A DNA stretch of 64,000 bases from Symbiodinium natans (taxonomy: Eukaryota > Sar > Dinophyceae > Suessiales > Symbiodiniaceae), in contig CAJNDS010002466.1 in NCBI GenBank assembly GCA_905221605.1, positions 345,501 through 409,500 on the forward strand, written 5' to 3'. Shown piece after piece: positions 19,745 through 29,486 of the stretch. The position numbers were made by a program, and so were the translations under genes. The notes beneath the pieces were generated by a model. It saw only the letters and a list, made by a program, of their open reading frames with translations, was not told the DNA's origin and did not search any database. Position 1 is the first letter of the stretch; each line of letters starts with the position of its first letter.

Positions 19745-19921
19745 CCCCCAGACCCTAAGACCCTAAACCCCTAAACCCCTAGTCCCGAACCCCTAAACCC
19801 CTAAACCCAAAACGAGGGGCTTTGGCCCAAAGTGGCCGTCATAGACGGCAAAAAGCGCCACCGGCTTGTCCTTCAACAGAAGGGATTCTGGGAGAGTGAG
19901 AGCGACGGAGAGAGAGAGAGA

Positions 19922-20291
19922 GAGAGAGGTAGAGAGGTAGAGAGGTAGAGAGGTAGAGAGGTAGAGAGGTAGAGAGGTAGAGAGGTAGAGAGGTAGAGAG
20001 GTAGAGAGGTAGAGAGGTAGAGAGGTAGAGAGGTAGAGAGGTAGAGAGGTAGAGAGGTAAAGAGGTAGAGAGGTAGAGAGGTAGAGAAGAGAGGTAGAGA
20101 GGTAGAGAGGTGAAGAGGTAGAGCGGTAGAGAGGTAGAGAGGTAGAGAGGTAGAGAGGTAGAGAGGTAGAGAGGTAGAGAGGTAGAGAGGTAGAGAGGTA
20201 GAGAGGTAGAGAGGTAGAGAGGTAGAGAGGTAGAGAGGTAGAGAGGTAATGAGGTAGAGAGGTAAAGAGGTAGAGAGGTAGAGAGGTAGAG
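19922..20291 (+). repeat. Octamer array AGAGAGGT, ~46 copies
   Basis: Nearly perfect 8-bp tandem repeat over 370 bp, flanked by plain (GA)n at 19908-19921 and 20300-20385. Long minus ORFs spelling repeated Ser/Leu/Pro/Tyr are by-products of the repeat. Confidence 0.97.
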
Positions 20292-20845
20292 GGGGGCAGA
20301 GGGAGCGAGGGAGAGAGAGAGAGAGAGACAGAGAGAGCGAGAGAGAGAAAGAGCGAGAGAGAGGGACAGAGAGAGAGAGAGGGCGAGCAATTCAGGGGTA
20401 CTCCTACTGCAGGGTTAGGGTAGCTATGGTATACGACAGGGGAGTTGGCCTGGTTCGCCGGGAGGCGCCGGGGTAGCAAGCAGTAAGGGCTAACCAATCC
20501 ATGAACCTTTCGGGTTTAGCGTTTCATCTTAAACCCTAAACCCTACACCCTGGAACCAGGCACGCAAAATGGCGTTTAGGGTTTTCGGGCTGCGCTAGGT
20601 TCAATTGGGGTCCGAAAGGAATCCGGAGCCCTGAACAAAGGGTAGGGTGGGGCATCCAAAGGCGAGTCTAACCAGACGGGTGAGACTAAACCCTAAACCC
20701 TAAGCATTCGACAGTAAAGTTCCATTATGAATTATAGCCTCTGGGGGAGTATGTAGCTTTCAGGGGGAGGGGGGGGGGGCATTTTCGGGGAGCCCCTTAG
20801 GCCTCAACCCTAAACCCTAAACCCTAAACCCAAAACCCTAAACCG

Positions 20846-20937
20846 CGGAGGGGGGGGAAGTGCGGCTCCAGGGCATCGATGGGCATCTTCATCGCTTTGG
20901 CCGCGGCCGCGAGGTCTTTGACCATGACCTCGAAGGT
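20846..20937. other. Bracketed island, possible exon
   Basis: Left bracket CCCTAAA 20806-20845, right bracket TTTAGGGTT 20938-20948. Minus frame: FEVMVKDLAAAAKAMKMP then DALEPHFPPLR, ending CGCG/GTTTAGGG. Plus frame: GEVRLQGIDGHLHRFGRG. Confidence 0.4.
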
Positions 20938-21040
20938 GTTTAGGGTTCAAAGGAGTAGGGTTAGACCCCCAAAACCCTAAACCCGAAACCCTAAACCCTA
21001 AACCCTAAACTCTAAGCCCTAAGCCCTAAACCCTAAGTTT

Positions 21041-21344
21041 TGGGCTTAAGTGTTTGGGGCTTCAGCGATAAGATCCAGCGCTTTCGACGGCGGCAAGGCT
21101 CGGCGAAATCCTCACCAAATAGCCTTGTTCAAGTTCCCACAAAACTTGGCTGCACTTAGGGGGGGTAGCTAAAAACCTAAATTTTTAGCTGGCTTCTTAA
21201 GAAACCCAATAAACCCAAAAAGGCTGAGGATCTAAAGTTACAGCAAAGCACCACAAAGAAAATCCACCCCAAGTCCTTCTAGCCACCTGAGCCTTACACA
21301 CCCCCCCAATACCTTTAGGGTTTTGTAGGCTAGGGTCTAGGGTT
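21041..21344. other. Inter-island sequence, nothing recognised
   Basis: Unique sequence with no repeat, element or convincing ORF. Confidence 0.5.
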
Positions 21345-21537
21345 GGGATGTGTTCCCCCCTTATACTAACAGTCCTTAATAGGGATAATTTACCTCCTAA
21401 ATAATTCCTCTTCAGGACTGTTCGGTTTAGGGTTTAGGGTTTAGGGTTTAGGGTTTAGGGTTTAGGGTTTAGGGTTTAGGGTTTAGGGTTTAGGGTTTAG
21501 GGTTTAGGGTTTAGGGACGTATAAGGGGGAACATGCC
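21345..21537. mobile_element. Inverted-repeat element containing a TTTAGGG array
   Basis: Left arm GGGATGTGTTCCCCCCTTATA (21345-21365) is inverted on the right as TATAAGGGGGAACATGCC (21520-21537). Between them lie an AACAGTCCT/AGGACTGTT pair (21369-21422) and a run of TTTAGGG heptamers (21424-21515). A similar left arm (GGGATGTTCCCCC) occurs at 35305. Confidence 0.6.
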
Positions 21538-21651
21538 AAATTGAGGGTTTGAAGGCTCCAGGGCCTAGTTTCTGGGCCCCGGGGCGTGCCGATCAAGGTG
21601 GAGCTCATCCCGGCCTGCACTCGCAGCCAGCAGTTTCGAGTTTTCAGAAAG

Positions 21652-21718
21652 TTTAGGGTTTAGGGTTTAGGGTTTAGGGTTTAGGGTTTAGGGTTTAGGG
21701 TTTAGGGTTTAGGGTTTT
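21652..21718 (+). repeat. Telomere-like array, TTTAGGG
   Basis: Nine heptamers. An open frame downstream (21719-21914) reads LRIDRFPLLGAEGSGSAV but is unassigned. Confidence 0.9.
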
Positions 21719-21935
21719 TTGTTTCTTGAAAGCGTTCCTGCGCATCGACAGGTTTCCTTTACTTGGGGCGGAGGGCTCAGGGTCGGCTGTTTGGGCTCAG
21801 CCTTGGATTTTGGATGTCAGGTTTTCTCGTCATTCCTTACACCAGATTCACGAAGATCCGAGGAGTGGACTTCTTTTCTTGAGCGGCGAAGTCCATCGCC
21901 ATGTGTGCCGTTAGACTGACGGCTCGAGCGCCGGC

Positions 21936-22154
21936 CTAAGCCAAGCACCTCTGTGTTATCCTCTTGTTTGTGCCTTGGGGAGGGCGGGAGGGAAGTTGTG
22001 GTGTTGGGTGGCTTTGAGAGGTCCTCGGGGCCAGCATTGCCTTGAACTTTGAATCAACTACTGCACGCATAAGATGCATCCTAAAGTCTAAGCCTGCAAC
22101 CCCTACACTCATTGAAGCCTTATACAGGGACTTGTAAACCCTAGCCCTAAACAC
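21936..22154 (-). CDS. Coding-like ORF, 72 codons, product unknown
   Basis: Minus frame beginning MFRARVYKSLYKASMSVG, then LDFRMHLMRAVVDSKFKA, with a basic, Pro/Gln-rich tail. The 5' end overlaps the CCCTAAA-like sequence at 22140-22160. No domain recognised; possible intronic or exonic fragment. Confidence 0.25.
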   Translation of the reverse strand: MFRARVYKSLYKASMSVGVAGLDFRMHLMRAVVDSKFKAMLAPRTSQSHPTPQLPSRPPQGTNKRITQRCLA

Positions 22155-22345
22155 CCTAAACCCTGGTATGACGACGATGCTTCGGGCGTAGGGTGATTTC
22201 AGAGGGATTTAGGGGGCTTAGGGGTTTGGGGTCTAGGGCTTCAGCTTCGTAGACTTAGGGACGTAGACTTAGGGGCCAGAGCTGAGATCCCAAGACCTCC
22301 CTGGGCCCTGAATCCAAAAACCCCCCAAGCGCTAAAAGGGGGCCC

Positions 22346-22427
22346 CTAAACCCTAAACCCTAAACCCTAAACCCTAAACCCTAAACCCTAAACCCTAAAC
22401 CCTAAACCCTAAACCCTAAACCCTAAA
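22346..22427 (-). repeat. Telomere-like array, CCCTAAA
   Basis: Eleven to twelve heptamers. No matching G array follows closely. Confidence 0.95.
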
Positions 22428-22980
22428 GGTGGTCTGGAGGCCTGCGCGGAATCACTCCTGACTCCTGCAATTGCTACCGACAAGAATGACCGGTAGCTTC
22501 CCCCAACGGCTGTGTAAAATCATCGAACCCTCAACCCGAAAACCTTAAAGCTTTAACTTTAAACCCTAAACCCCAAACCTACTACATCCCAAGCTCCAAG
22601 CCGCGGAGTTCGGCCCTCAGTTCCCTATAGGGGGAACCAAGCATCCGACTGGAAAGGGCTCAGGGCTTTTAGGACTTGTAGGGTTTCTAGGGTTTGCAGG
22701 GTTTGTAGGGTTCTTACCAAAACACAAATCACATGTATTTTGTCTTGAGGGCTAAGGGGCTTAAAGGTTTCAGGGCTTCAAAGGGTCAAAGGATACTAGG
22801 GATCTGATTCAAGGTTCCATATGCAAGTTTCAAGGTGTTGGTTCAACCCAATAAGCCCCAAACCCCCCAAACCCTAAACCCTGGTTAGTTTGCTGGTTTC
22901 AGGGATTCGCGAAATTTCGGGATCAGGAATCCATGGGTCGTCACACTTCTAATGCACTTCAGAGCCTAAGCTCCCCCACC
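22428..22980. other. Inter-island sequence, nothing recognised
   Basis: Unique with TTTGTAGGG/TTTGCAGGG motifs at 22675-22712. Confidence 0.5.
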
Positions 22981-23062
22981 CTCCCTAAACCCTAAACCCT
23001 AAACCCTAAACCCTAAACCCTAAACCCTAAACCCTAAACCCTAAACCCTAAACCCTAAACCT

Positions 23063-23172
23063 CCCCTGGGACCTTGCATGAAGCTGGACTCTGCCGCGAA
23101 CTCAAAGACCTGGCAGTGACTTGACGGATTCGGACTTTGCGGGGAAGACCTCCCCACCAGTTCAGCATGGCG
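23063..23172. other. Bracketed island, possible exon
   Basis: Left bracket CCCTAAA 22983-23062, right bracket TTTAGGG(G) 23173-23320. Minus: acceptor CAAGTCACTGCCAG, frame VFEFAAESSFMQ, donor CAAG/GTCCCAGG. Plus frame: GTLHEAGLCRELKDLAVT, then a stop. Confidence 0.4.
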
Positions 23173-23277
23173 GTTTAGGGTTTAGGGGTTTAGGGGTTTA
23201 GGGGTTTAGGGGTTTAGGGGTTTAGGGGTTTAGGGGTTTAGGGGTTTAGGGGTTTAGGGGTTTAGGGGTTTAGGGTT
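23173..23277 (+). repeat. Octamer variant array TTTAGGGG
   Basis: About twelve TTTAGGGG units, the reverse orientation of the octamer array at 9064-9182. Confidence 0.95.
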
Positions 23278-23628
23278 TAGGGTGTAGGGGTTTAGGGTTT
23301 AGGGTTTAGGGTTTTGGGAGTTGGGGAGTGAATGGTCACATCACTACCCGTAGATCTGCTAGATCCAAGTCCAGGTAGGAATGACAACGGTGCGTTCTTG
23401 GTTCATGAAGCGAACTTAAACCCCCCAAACAAAACGATAAAAAGGACCTCCCCTGGGTCTGTCTGCCAGAAAACCCTATACACCTTAGAAATCTCATAAA
23501 CCCTTAAGAACACGACAAAGCCTATAAACCCTCAACCCAAAACCCAAATCTACCAACACCCTGTCCCCACGATGCTTCTCAAAAGGCTCGTGGGCCACAC
23601 CTAGGAGCTGATGCTAATGATGCTCATG

Positions 23629-23733
23629 CTATACTCCCCCTTAAAACCTTAATACATATAATATTTGTTAAATTTCCTCTTGGGTTTTATATACACAAAA
23701 ATACAAAAAATAATTCCCAAGAGGGAGATAGCA
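23629..23733. mobile_element. MITE-like element, family C copy 2
   Basis: The interior aligns with 5027-5148 (CTATACTCCCC, CCTTAATA, TCCTCTTGGG, TTTATATA, CCCAAGAGGG). TGCTCATG occurs immediately on both sides (23621-23628, 23734-23741), a possible 8-bp target duplication. The surrounding sequence is itself rich in ATGCTCATG-like motifs, so this is not conclusive. Confidence 0.75.
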
Positions 23734-24070
23734 TGCTCATGGTGCTCGACTCCCTCACCGGCTGATGCTCGTGATGCTCCCCTGGCGGCTCGCTCCAGGG
23801 CCTTCCCCCCCGTCTCCCAAACCGCCAAAAGGAACCGAAGCCGCACTGTCCCTCTCCACACCAACAACGCCCCAACCGCTGAAAACTGCTATGAAAAGAC
23901 ATGCCTGAAGCCCCCAACCCAAATTGTCGCGGAACCCAAAACCTTAATCCCCAAAGCATACATCCTAAGCTGAGGTATCTAAGGTAAACCCTGAATCCTA
24001 AACCCTGAACCCTGAACTCTAAACCCTAAACCCTAAACCCTAAACCCTAAACCCTAAACCCTAAACCCTA

Positions 24071-24189
24071 GAAGCCCTAAGAACTCCCCACTTTCGAGCG
24101 GCTCTCTGGCTCCCTGGGTCCCAACCTCAGCGCTGCCGGCGAAGGCGGCAGCCTTGGGTTCCGCCCTCTTCTTGGCCTCCAGAAGGGGG
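24071..24189 (-). other. Bracketed island, possible exon
   Basis: Left bracket CCCTAAA 24013-24069, right bracket TTTAGGG 24191-24320. Minus: acceptor-like CCCCTTCTGGAG, frame LEAKKRAEPKAAAFAGSA, then GTQGAREPLES. Ala/Lys/Glu-rich. Confidence 0.4.
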
Positions 24190-24190
24190 G

Positions 24191-24293
24191 GTAGGGTTTA
24201 GGGTTTAGGGTTTAGGGTTTAGGGTTTAGGGTTTAGGGTTTAGGGTTTAGGGTTTAGGGTTTAGGGTTTAGGGTTTAGGGTTTAGGGTTTAGG
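24191..24293 (+). repeat. Telomere-like array, TTTAGGG
   Basis: About fifteen near-perfect heptamers followed by variants to 24330. Confidence 0.95.
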
Positions 24294-24713
24294 GCTTAGG
24301 GTTTAGGGTTTAGGGTTTAGGGCTCAGGGTTCAGGGTTCAGGATTTTAGGGTTGTAGGGTTGTAGGGTTTCAGTGTTTCGGGTTTTGGGGTTTAGGCCTT
24401 AGGGCTTCGGGATTTGGGGCCTGAAACAAGCAGACTCGAAGCTTTGTTGGAACCCCATACACTACAAGAAGAAGTCGTTTAGTTTGTTCGTGTAGTGAAG
24501 CTTAATTAGGATGATTATCCTCTATAACCCTAAACCCTAAGAATCTTCTGGGTACCTTCCTTTGCGTATTTGGGGGCTTGTCACAAACGAGACTGAAGCA
24601 GACCACCGATGCTTGAGTAAAGCCAGGTCGGCTTGTCAGAGCCGTGCCCATACTCTTTCATGAGAATGTGCTGTCTGGGGTTTAGGGTTTAGGGTTTAGG
24701 GTTTAGGGTGTCA

Positions 24714-24905
24714 TCTTGCCGAACAAGAAGTTGAACGATGGATGACATTCCATCAGGCTTCCTGCAGGTTGTTCTAAAACCAAAAACACGCGCTTCGCGC
24801 GGGCCGCGCATGTACAGCAGCACACTGCCTCTTGCCGCGATTATGTTTCCGACGTAGACGCTCTGGAAGCGAGTGTCTCCCAGAGGACGATGTGGCAGCT
24901 CGCGA
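24714..24905 (-). pseudogene. Possible LINE reverse-transcriptase fragment ending at a telomere-like tract
   Basis: Minus frame contains LGDTRFQSVYVGNIIAAR and REARVFGFRTTCRKPDGM followed by SSIVQLLVRQ. The order FGFR...D...IVxxLV resembles the segment around the QFGFR motif of non-LTR reverse transcriptases. The frame then runs directly into TTTAGGG repeats (read as DDTLNP on minus) at 24713. Only this short part is visible; the rest of the enzyme is absent. Similarity is by eye and moderate. Confidence 0.3.
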
Positions 24906-25059
24906 CCTGGACACTCTACGCCATGCGCGACCTACAGCAAGGCCCGTAGCAGGCTCCTCAGGGTTCCTCGCCCCCCAGCCCCCCAGCCCCTCTGAACCCG
25001 CAACCCTAAACCCTAAACCCTAAACCCTAAACCCCTCTGAATCCTAAACCCTAAACCCT

Positions 25060-25215
25060 AAACCTCTATAAACCTCTATAAACCCCGATAAACCTCTATA
25101 AGCCCTAGACCCTTAACCTCTATAAACCTCCATAAACCCCGATAAACCTCGAAAAGCCCGAGACCCTTAACCTCTATAAACCTCCATAAACCCCGATAAA
25201 CCTCTATAAACCCTA
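25060..25215 (-). repeat. Variant array CCTCTATAAA
   Basis: Ten-base units (CCTCTATAAA, CCCCGATAAA, CCTCCATAAA) within a larger C-orientation tract 25003-25230. A ~65-bp block from 25083 is repeated from 25148. Confidence 0.85.
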
Positions 25216-25230
25216 AACCCCAAACCCTGC

Positions 25231-25332
25231 AAGAGGAAAGGGAATAATAAGATGGGGCATCCTGGGCTTAGATTCCATCGGTTCAGGGTTTCGGAGGGTC
25301 TAGGGTTCAGGGGTGTGTAGTTCGGAGTTTGG
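25231..25332. other. Bracketed island, weakly coding-like
   Basis: Left bracket 25003-25230, right bracket TTTAGGG 25333-25459. On minus a strong polypyrimidine-AG (TTCCCTTTCCTCTTGCAG) points towards the C array rather than into the island. Exon status doubtful. Confidence 0.25.
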
Positions 25333-25459
25333 TTTAGGGTTTAGGGTTTAGGGTTTAGGGTTTAGGGTTTAGGGTTTAGGGTTTAGGGTTTAGGGTTTAG
25401 GGTTTAGGGTTTAGGGTTTAGGGTTTAGGGTTTAGGGTTTAGGGTTTAGGGTTTAGGGT
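25333..25459 (+). repeat. Long perfect TTTAGGG array
   Basis: About eighteen uninterrupted heptamers. Confidence 0.97.
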
Positions 25460-25631
25460 TTTGTGTGGTTTGGAGTCCGAGGCTTAGGAGCCGCCGAGAT
25501 GGGGAAACAAACAGCCTGTGACACTGCCACAGCCCCAACCCCGCAACCTTCGCCCGAAGGCAGTGTATTTGAACCAGGACCCTCACCCCGGACCCCGCTG
25601 ACTCTAACGCCTAACCTTACAACCCATACCC

Positions 25632-25690
25632 CAAACCTCCCAAACCCTCCCAAACCTCCCAAACCTCCCAAACCTCCCAAACCTCCCAAA
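25632..25690 (-). repeat. Variant array CCTCCCAAA
   Basis: Seven 9-bp units followed by C- and A-runs to 25830. ORFs rich in PKPPKP or GGLGGL here are repeat products. Confidence 0.9.
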
Positions 25691-26320
25691 CCTCCCAAAC
25701 CTCCCAAAAACCCAAAAACCCCCCCAACCCCCCCCCCCCCCCTCCCCCCCAAAAAAAAATCAAATAAACAAACCCAAACCCCCCCCAAACCCCAAAAAAA
25801 CAAAATCCCCTCCCCCCCCTAACCCTCCCTAAATCATAAGCTGCAAGGTGGCCAGGCTAAGGCCCCGGCTACTGCAGTGGCTTCAGCCGCGGCCTCACCT
25901 CTCGAGTAGGGTTTAGGGGTCTATGGTTTAGGGTTTTGGGTTTCAGGGTTTAGGGGTTAGGGTTTAGGGCTTGGGGGTTTAGGGGTTTAGGGGCTTAGGG
26001 GCTTAGGGGCTTAGGGGTTTAGGGGCTTAAGGGTTTCGGGGTTTAGGGGTTTAGGGGTTTAGGGTTTTAGGGGTTTAGGGGTTTAGGGTTTGTCTGGTTT
26101 CGGGGTCTAGGGGATCAGGGCTTCCTTGCTTCGATGGTTTAGGGGCTTGGGGCTTGTAAGCAGGGCTGGCTTTATGGGCCCCACTTCTAGGAGCCAGCCA
26201 TGGGATGTCGATGTCAGGTTTGACGGCTTGGGTTTAGGATTTCACCCTAAACCCTAAACCCTAAACCCTAAACCCTAAACCCTAAACCCTAAACCCTAAA
26301 CCCTAAACCCTAAACCCTAT

Positions 26321-26418
26321 ACCGGAGTGGGGTTGGAACGCCTGGGTCCCGGGCGCTTCCGGCGTGCTTCGGCCGCAGCTTCCTCAGCGAGCCGAGCAGC
26401 CTGCGAGACCATGATGGA
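26321..26418 (-). other. Bracketed island, possible exon
   Basis: Left bracket CCCTAAA 26246-26319, right bracket TTTAGGG 26419-26470. Minus: MVSQAARLAEEAAAEARR then KRPGPRRSNPTP, with acceptor-like TGGTCTCGCAG and donor-like CCG/GTATAGGG at the array. Ala/Arg-rich, helix-like. Confidence 0.45.
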
Positions 26419-26564
26419 TAGGGTTTAGGGTTTAGGGTTTAGGGTTTAGGGTTTAGGGTTTAGGGTTTCGGGTTTCGGGTTTCGGGTTGAGGGTTTAGGG
26501 TTGAGGGTTTAGGGGTTTCGGGTTGTTTAGAGTTTGGGGTTTAGGGTTCAGGGTTTAGGGCGTG

Positions 26565-26998
26565 TGTGGAGCTTACTTAGGGTTTAGGGCTCAGGGCGTC
26601 TATACCGTGTACTGTTTGGGGTCTAGAAACAGGTATCAATAGAGTTTTCTAAGTGCAGTACCTTCAGTTAGATCCCCGAATATCCGCCCAACTAAACAAA
26701 GGAGAGCCCTACCTACAACTGCCCCCTGTCCATGGGTCGTTCCCGTGACTAGGGTCCCTTATTGGTAACTATCTGCGCCTCTGCCAGGTTGGCTGCTTGG
26801 CGAATACCTGCAGTCTAGGGTTTAGAGTTTAAGGTTTCGGGTTTTAAGGTTTTAGAGTTCAGTGTCTAGGGGTGGAAAACGCAAAATCTCCAGAATTTCA
26901 AGGGTCTAGAGTACGGGTCCCTAAAGCAGGCCCTTAGTTTCGGGTCCTTGTCTGCCAATTCTACAAGCCTGTAGACAAGGACTGGTGCAATTTCTGGC
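26565..26998. other. Inter-island sequence, nothing recognised
   Basis: Unique sequence with few heptamer remnants (26815-26870). Confidence 0.5.
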
Positions 26999-27229
26999 TT
27001 AGGCTCGAAAGCTTTTAAGGTGTAGGGTGTAGGGCTGAGGGAAGTTTAGGACAGGGACCCCTTGAGCAGTGGCCCAATCCGGCTGAGGTTCTTGGGAGAG
27101 AAATGTGTTGCAACCGACCTGCCCTGGAAAAGAGTTTTTAGGGCGTGCCCATGCGGATTTGTGAAGTTCGGTATACCTTGTGCTCAACCCCCTTAAAACC
27201 AACCACTTGTTACACTCAACACTCAACAC
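26999..27229 (-). CDS. ORF of 76 codons, product unknown
   Basis: Minus frame MLSVECNKWLVLRGLSTR, then HKSAWARPKNSFPGQVGC and a Pro/Gln-rich tail, in non-repetitive sequence. No family recognised and no splice context. Confidence 0.2.
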   Translation of the reverse strand: MLSVECNKWLVLRGLSTRYTELHKSAWARPKNSFPGQVGCNTFLSQEPQPDWATAQGVPVLNFPQPYTLHLKSFRA

Positions 27230-27296
27230 TAACCTCCGAATCCTGTAGCCCCAAACATCAACCCTGAACCCTTAACATCTCCCTAAACCCCAAACC

Positions 27297-27328
<32 letters not shown>

Positions 27329-27340
27329 ACCCTAAACCCT

Positions 27341-27456
27341 CCGAGAGCCTTCAGCAAATCCTCAAGCCCACGCTGGCAAGGCCTTGTCCACGTCCTCCTC
27401 CCCCCGTGGCGGTTGGGGCCTGGAGTCAAAAGCTGGTCTTGACATTCGCGATGCAG
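27341..27456. other. Bracketed island, possible exon
   Basis: Left bracket CCCTCAA/CCCTAAA 27292-27340, right bracket TTTAGGG 27457-27521. Minus: acceptor ACCAGCTTTTGACTCCAG, frame containing RGLEDLLKALGG to the array. Plus: acceptor GAGAGCCTTCAG, frames NPQAHAGKALSTSSSPRG or QILKPTLARPCPRPPPPV. Confidence 0.4.
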
Positions 27457-27820
27457 GGGTTTAGGGTTTAGGGTTTAGGGTTTAGGGTTTAGGGTTTAGG
27501 GTTTAGGGTTTAGGGTTTAGGGTCTTTGGATTTAGGGCTTAAGGCTCTTGAAAGGGTTGTCACGAGGCCTTGTGGAACTCAAAGCAATGAGCCCTCCGCC
27601 CTAAACCCTGTTCCAAAGAACTTTCGCTCCTAAACGCTGAGGCTTCGACAAAACATTCGGAGAGTTTCGGAGAGTTTCGGGGGCTTTTGGGTAGTTTTGG
27701 AAGAGTTTGGGGCTTGGGGTTTGGGAAGCTCAAGGTATTCAAGAGGCCTAACCCTAAACCTAAACCCTAAACCCCAAACCCCAAACCCTAAACCCTAAAC
27801 CCCAAACCCCAAAACCAAAA

Positions 27821-27947
27821 CCCCTGCGAATGTTGAGGAGCTTTCGCCTCTTCCCACTGGAAGGGGCCCTCCGTCATTGCTGCGCAGAGGCGGCGGCTGT
27901 TGAATTCAGAATTTTTTCTTTGGGGAGGGGGGAGGGGGGGGGGGGAG
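27821..27947 (-). other. Bracketed island, possible exon
   Basis: Left bracket CCCTAAA/CCCCAAA 27751-27820, right bracket 27946-28024. Minus: acceptor TTCTGAATTCAACAG preceded by a long C-rich tract (complement of the G-tract 27923-27945), frame PPPLRSNDGGPLPVGRGE. Confidence 0.4.
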
Positions 27948-27952
27948 GTTTA

Positions 27953-28022
27953 GGGCTTACTTAGGGCTTTAGGGCTTTAGGGCTTTAGGGCTTTAGGGCT
28001 TTAGGGCTTTAGGGCTTTAGGG
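27953..28022 (+). repeat. Octamer variant array CTTTAGGG
   Basis: About eight copies of GGGCTTTA, a different octamer from TTTAGGGG. Confidence 0.95.
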
Positions 28023-28024
28023 TT

Positions 28025-28789
28025 CCCGAGGCCTTGGGTCTGAGGCTTCTTTAGGGATCGTGGGGCTGAGGGTGGGTTACCTAGGACTCACTTAGGGCTA
28101 CTGAGGCAGCCAGGGTGGCTTTACCAGGGTTTCGAGGGTTTGAGGGCTGAGGAGGATCATCATGGGCTCCTGTGAGCAGCTGTGGCAAAGGTTGCAGTTG
28201 GGGGACACTGTTGAACAAACCCGGACCGGAGAAAGCCTCAGACCCCTACAACCCTAAAACCTGAAACCCTGAAACCCTGAAGCCCTAAAGCCCTGCGGCC
28301 CCAGACCCTGAAGCCCTAAACGCTAAACCCCAAAGCCCCGGTGCTCGGGCTCTTGTATGTTTGCCGGCTTATTCTCGGAGAACGCAAGGGGGGGCAATCT
28401 AAGGGATTCCCCCTTAGACTCCTGAGGGCCTGGGGTTTAGGCCGGATGCTTTAAAGGCATCTAAGTCCGTCTCAAGAGCCGGCCATGGTTGGAATATGGT
28501 TGGATGAGCAACATGAGCACAGCCTTGGATGTACGGGATGCGCTGCGCGCCCTAAACCCAGAGGAACCATGAAACCATCTAAACCCCTCATATGGAACTA
28601 CCCCCCCTAAACGGACCCTGAACAAAATAGAAACAATCGAAAGTCCTAAACCCCTAAACAGCCTCCGTGTTGGCCAGAGAGCATGCTCAAATGCGTGAAG
28701 CTTTTTGAGCTTTGAATTTTAGAACGTGGGGTTCTAGTGCAGATACCCAGGCCGTAACTAGACCCCGAAGCCTCTAAACCCTAGACGCA
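28025..28789. other. Inter-island sequence, nothing firm
   Basis: CCCTGAA-type tract at 28245-28340; otherwise unique. Confidence 0.45.
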
Positions 28790-28870
28790 CATTTCTAAAC
28801 CCTAACGCTAAACCCTAAACCCTCAACCCTACCCCATAAACACCCTAAGCGTACCCCAAACCTCAAAACC

Positions 28871-28960
28871 AGCCATAAAACCTGAAGGGCTAGAGGCCCA
28901 ACACCTAGAGAACAGCTTGTTCCCTCCTAAAGCTGCACCTTGCTGGCTCCTTAGGTTTTA
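28871..28960. other. Bracketed island with stops
   Basis: C-type repeats at 28790-28870 and TTTAGGG 28955-29085 bracket it, but stops occur in the better frames. Bracketing only. Confidence 0.25.
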
Positions 28961-29227
28961 GGGTTTGGGTTTAGGGGTTAGGGTTTAGGGTTTATGGTTT
29001 AGGGTTTAGGGTTTAGGGTTTAAGGTTTAGGGTTTAGGGTCTAGGGTTTAGGGTCTAGGGTTTAGGGTTTAGGGTTTAGGGCTTGAGGTTTCGGATTTAG
29101 GGCCGGGGAATTCCGAAAAACCCTGAACCCGCGGCAAGCAGGCGGGGGAGGTCCTCACCTCGCAACCTTCGCCGCAGAGGCTACACTCGGAGGGGGCCAC
29201 GAGGTCGTTGCCTGGTTCAGGGTTTAA

Positions 29228-29300
29228 TATAGGGGCCTGAAGAATTAGAATAGGGCTTTGGGGGTTATTATCGAGGGACCACAAGGGATTACTATTGAAA
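29228..29300 (+). mobile_element. MITE-like element, family A, right end missing
   Basis: TATAGGGGCCTGAAGAATTAGAATAGGG start, GGGGTTATTATCG and GGGACCACAAGGGATTACTATTG; stops before the right terminal repeat. Confidence 0.7.
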
Positions 29301-29486
29301 TTCAGGGTCTAGGGTCTAGGGTAAACTTTAGGTGAGGAGGGAAAGTTTAAGGAGATGCAAGGCTTGGGACTTTGAGGTTATAGTGAACGGTGTTTGGGTT
29401 CAGGGTTTTGGGGTTTAGGACTATAGGGGTGTCTTGTAAAGGTTTCGTTCCCAGGACGGTTGGCTTTCACATTTAGGGGCGTTTAT

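Noticed and set aside
19793-20497. 234-codon minus ORF rich in SLPLYLST
   Set aside because: It is the translation of the AGAGAGGT octamer array; the 8-aa period is three repeat units.
25453-25822. ~118-codon ORFs with PPKPPKP or GGLGGLGG
   Set aside because: Translation of the CCTCCCAAA array and C/A runs.
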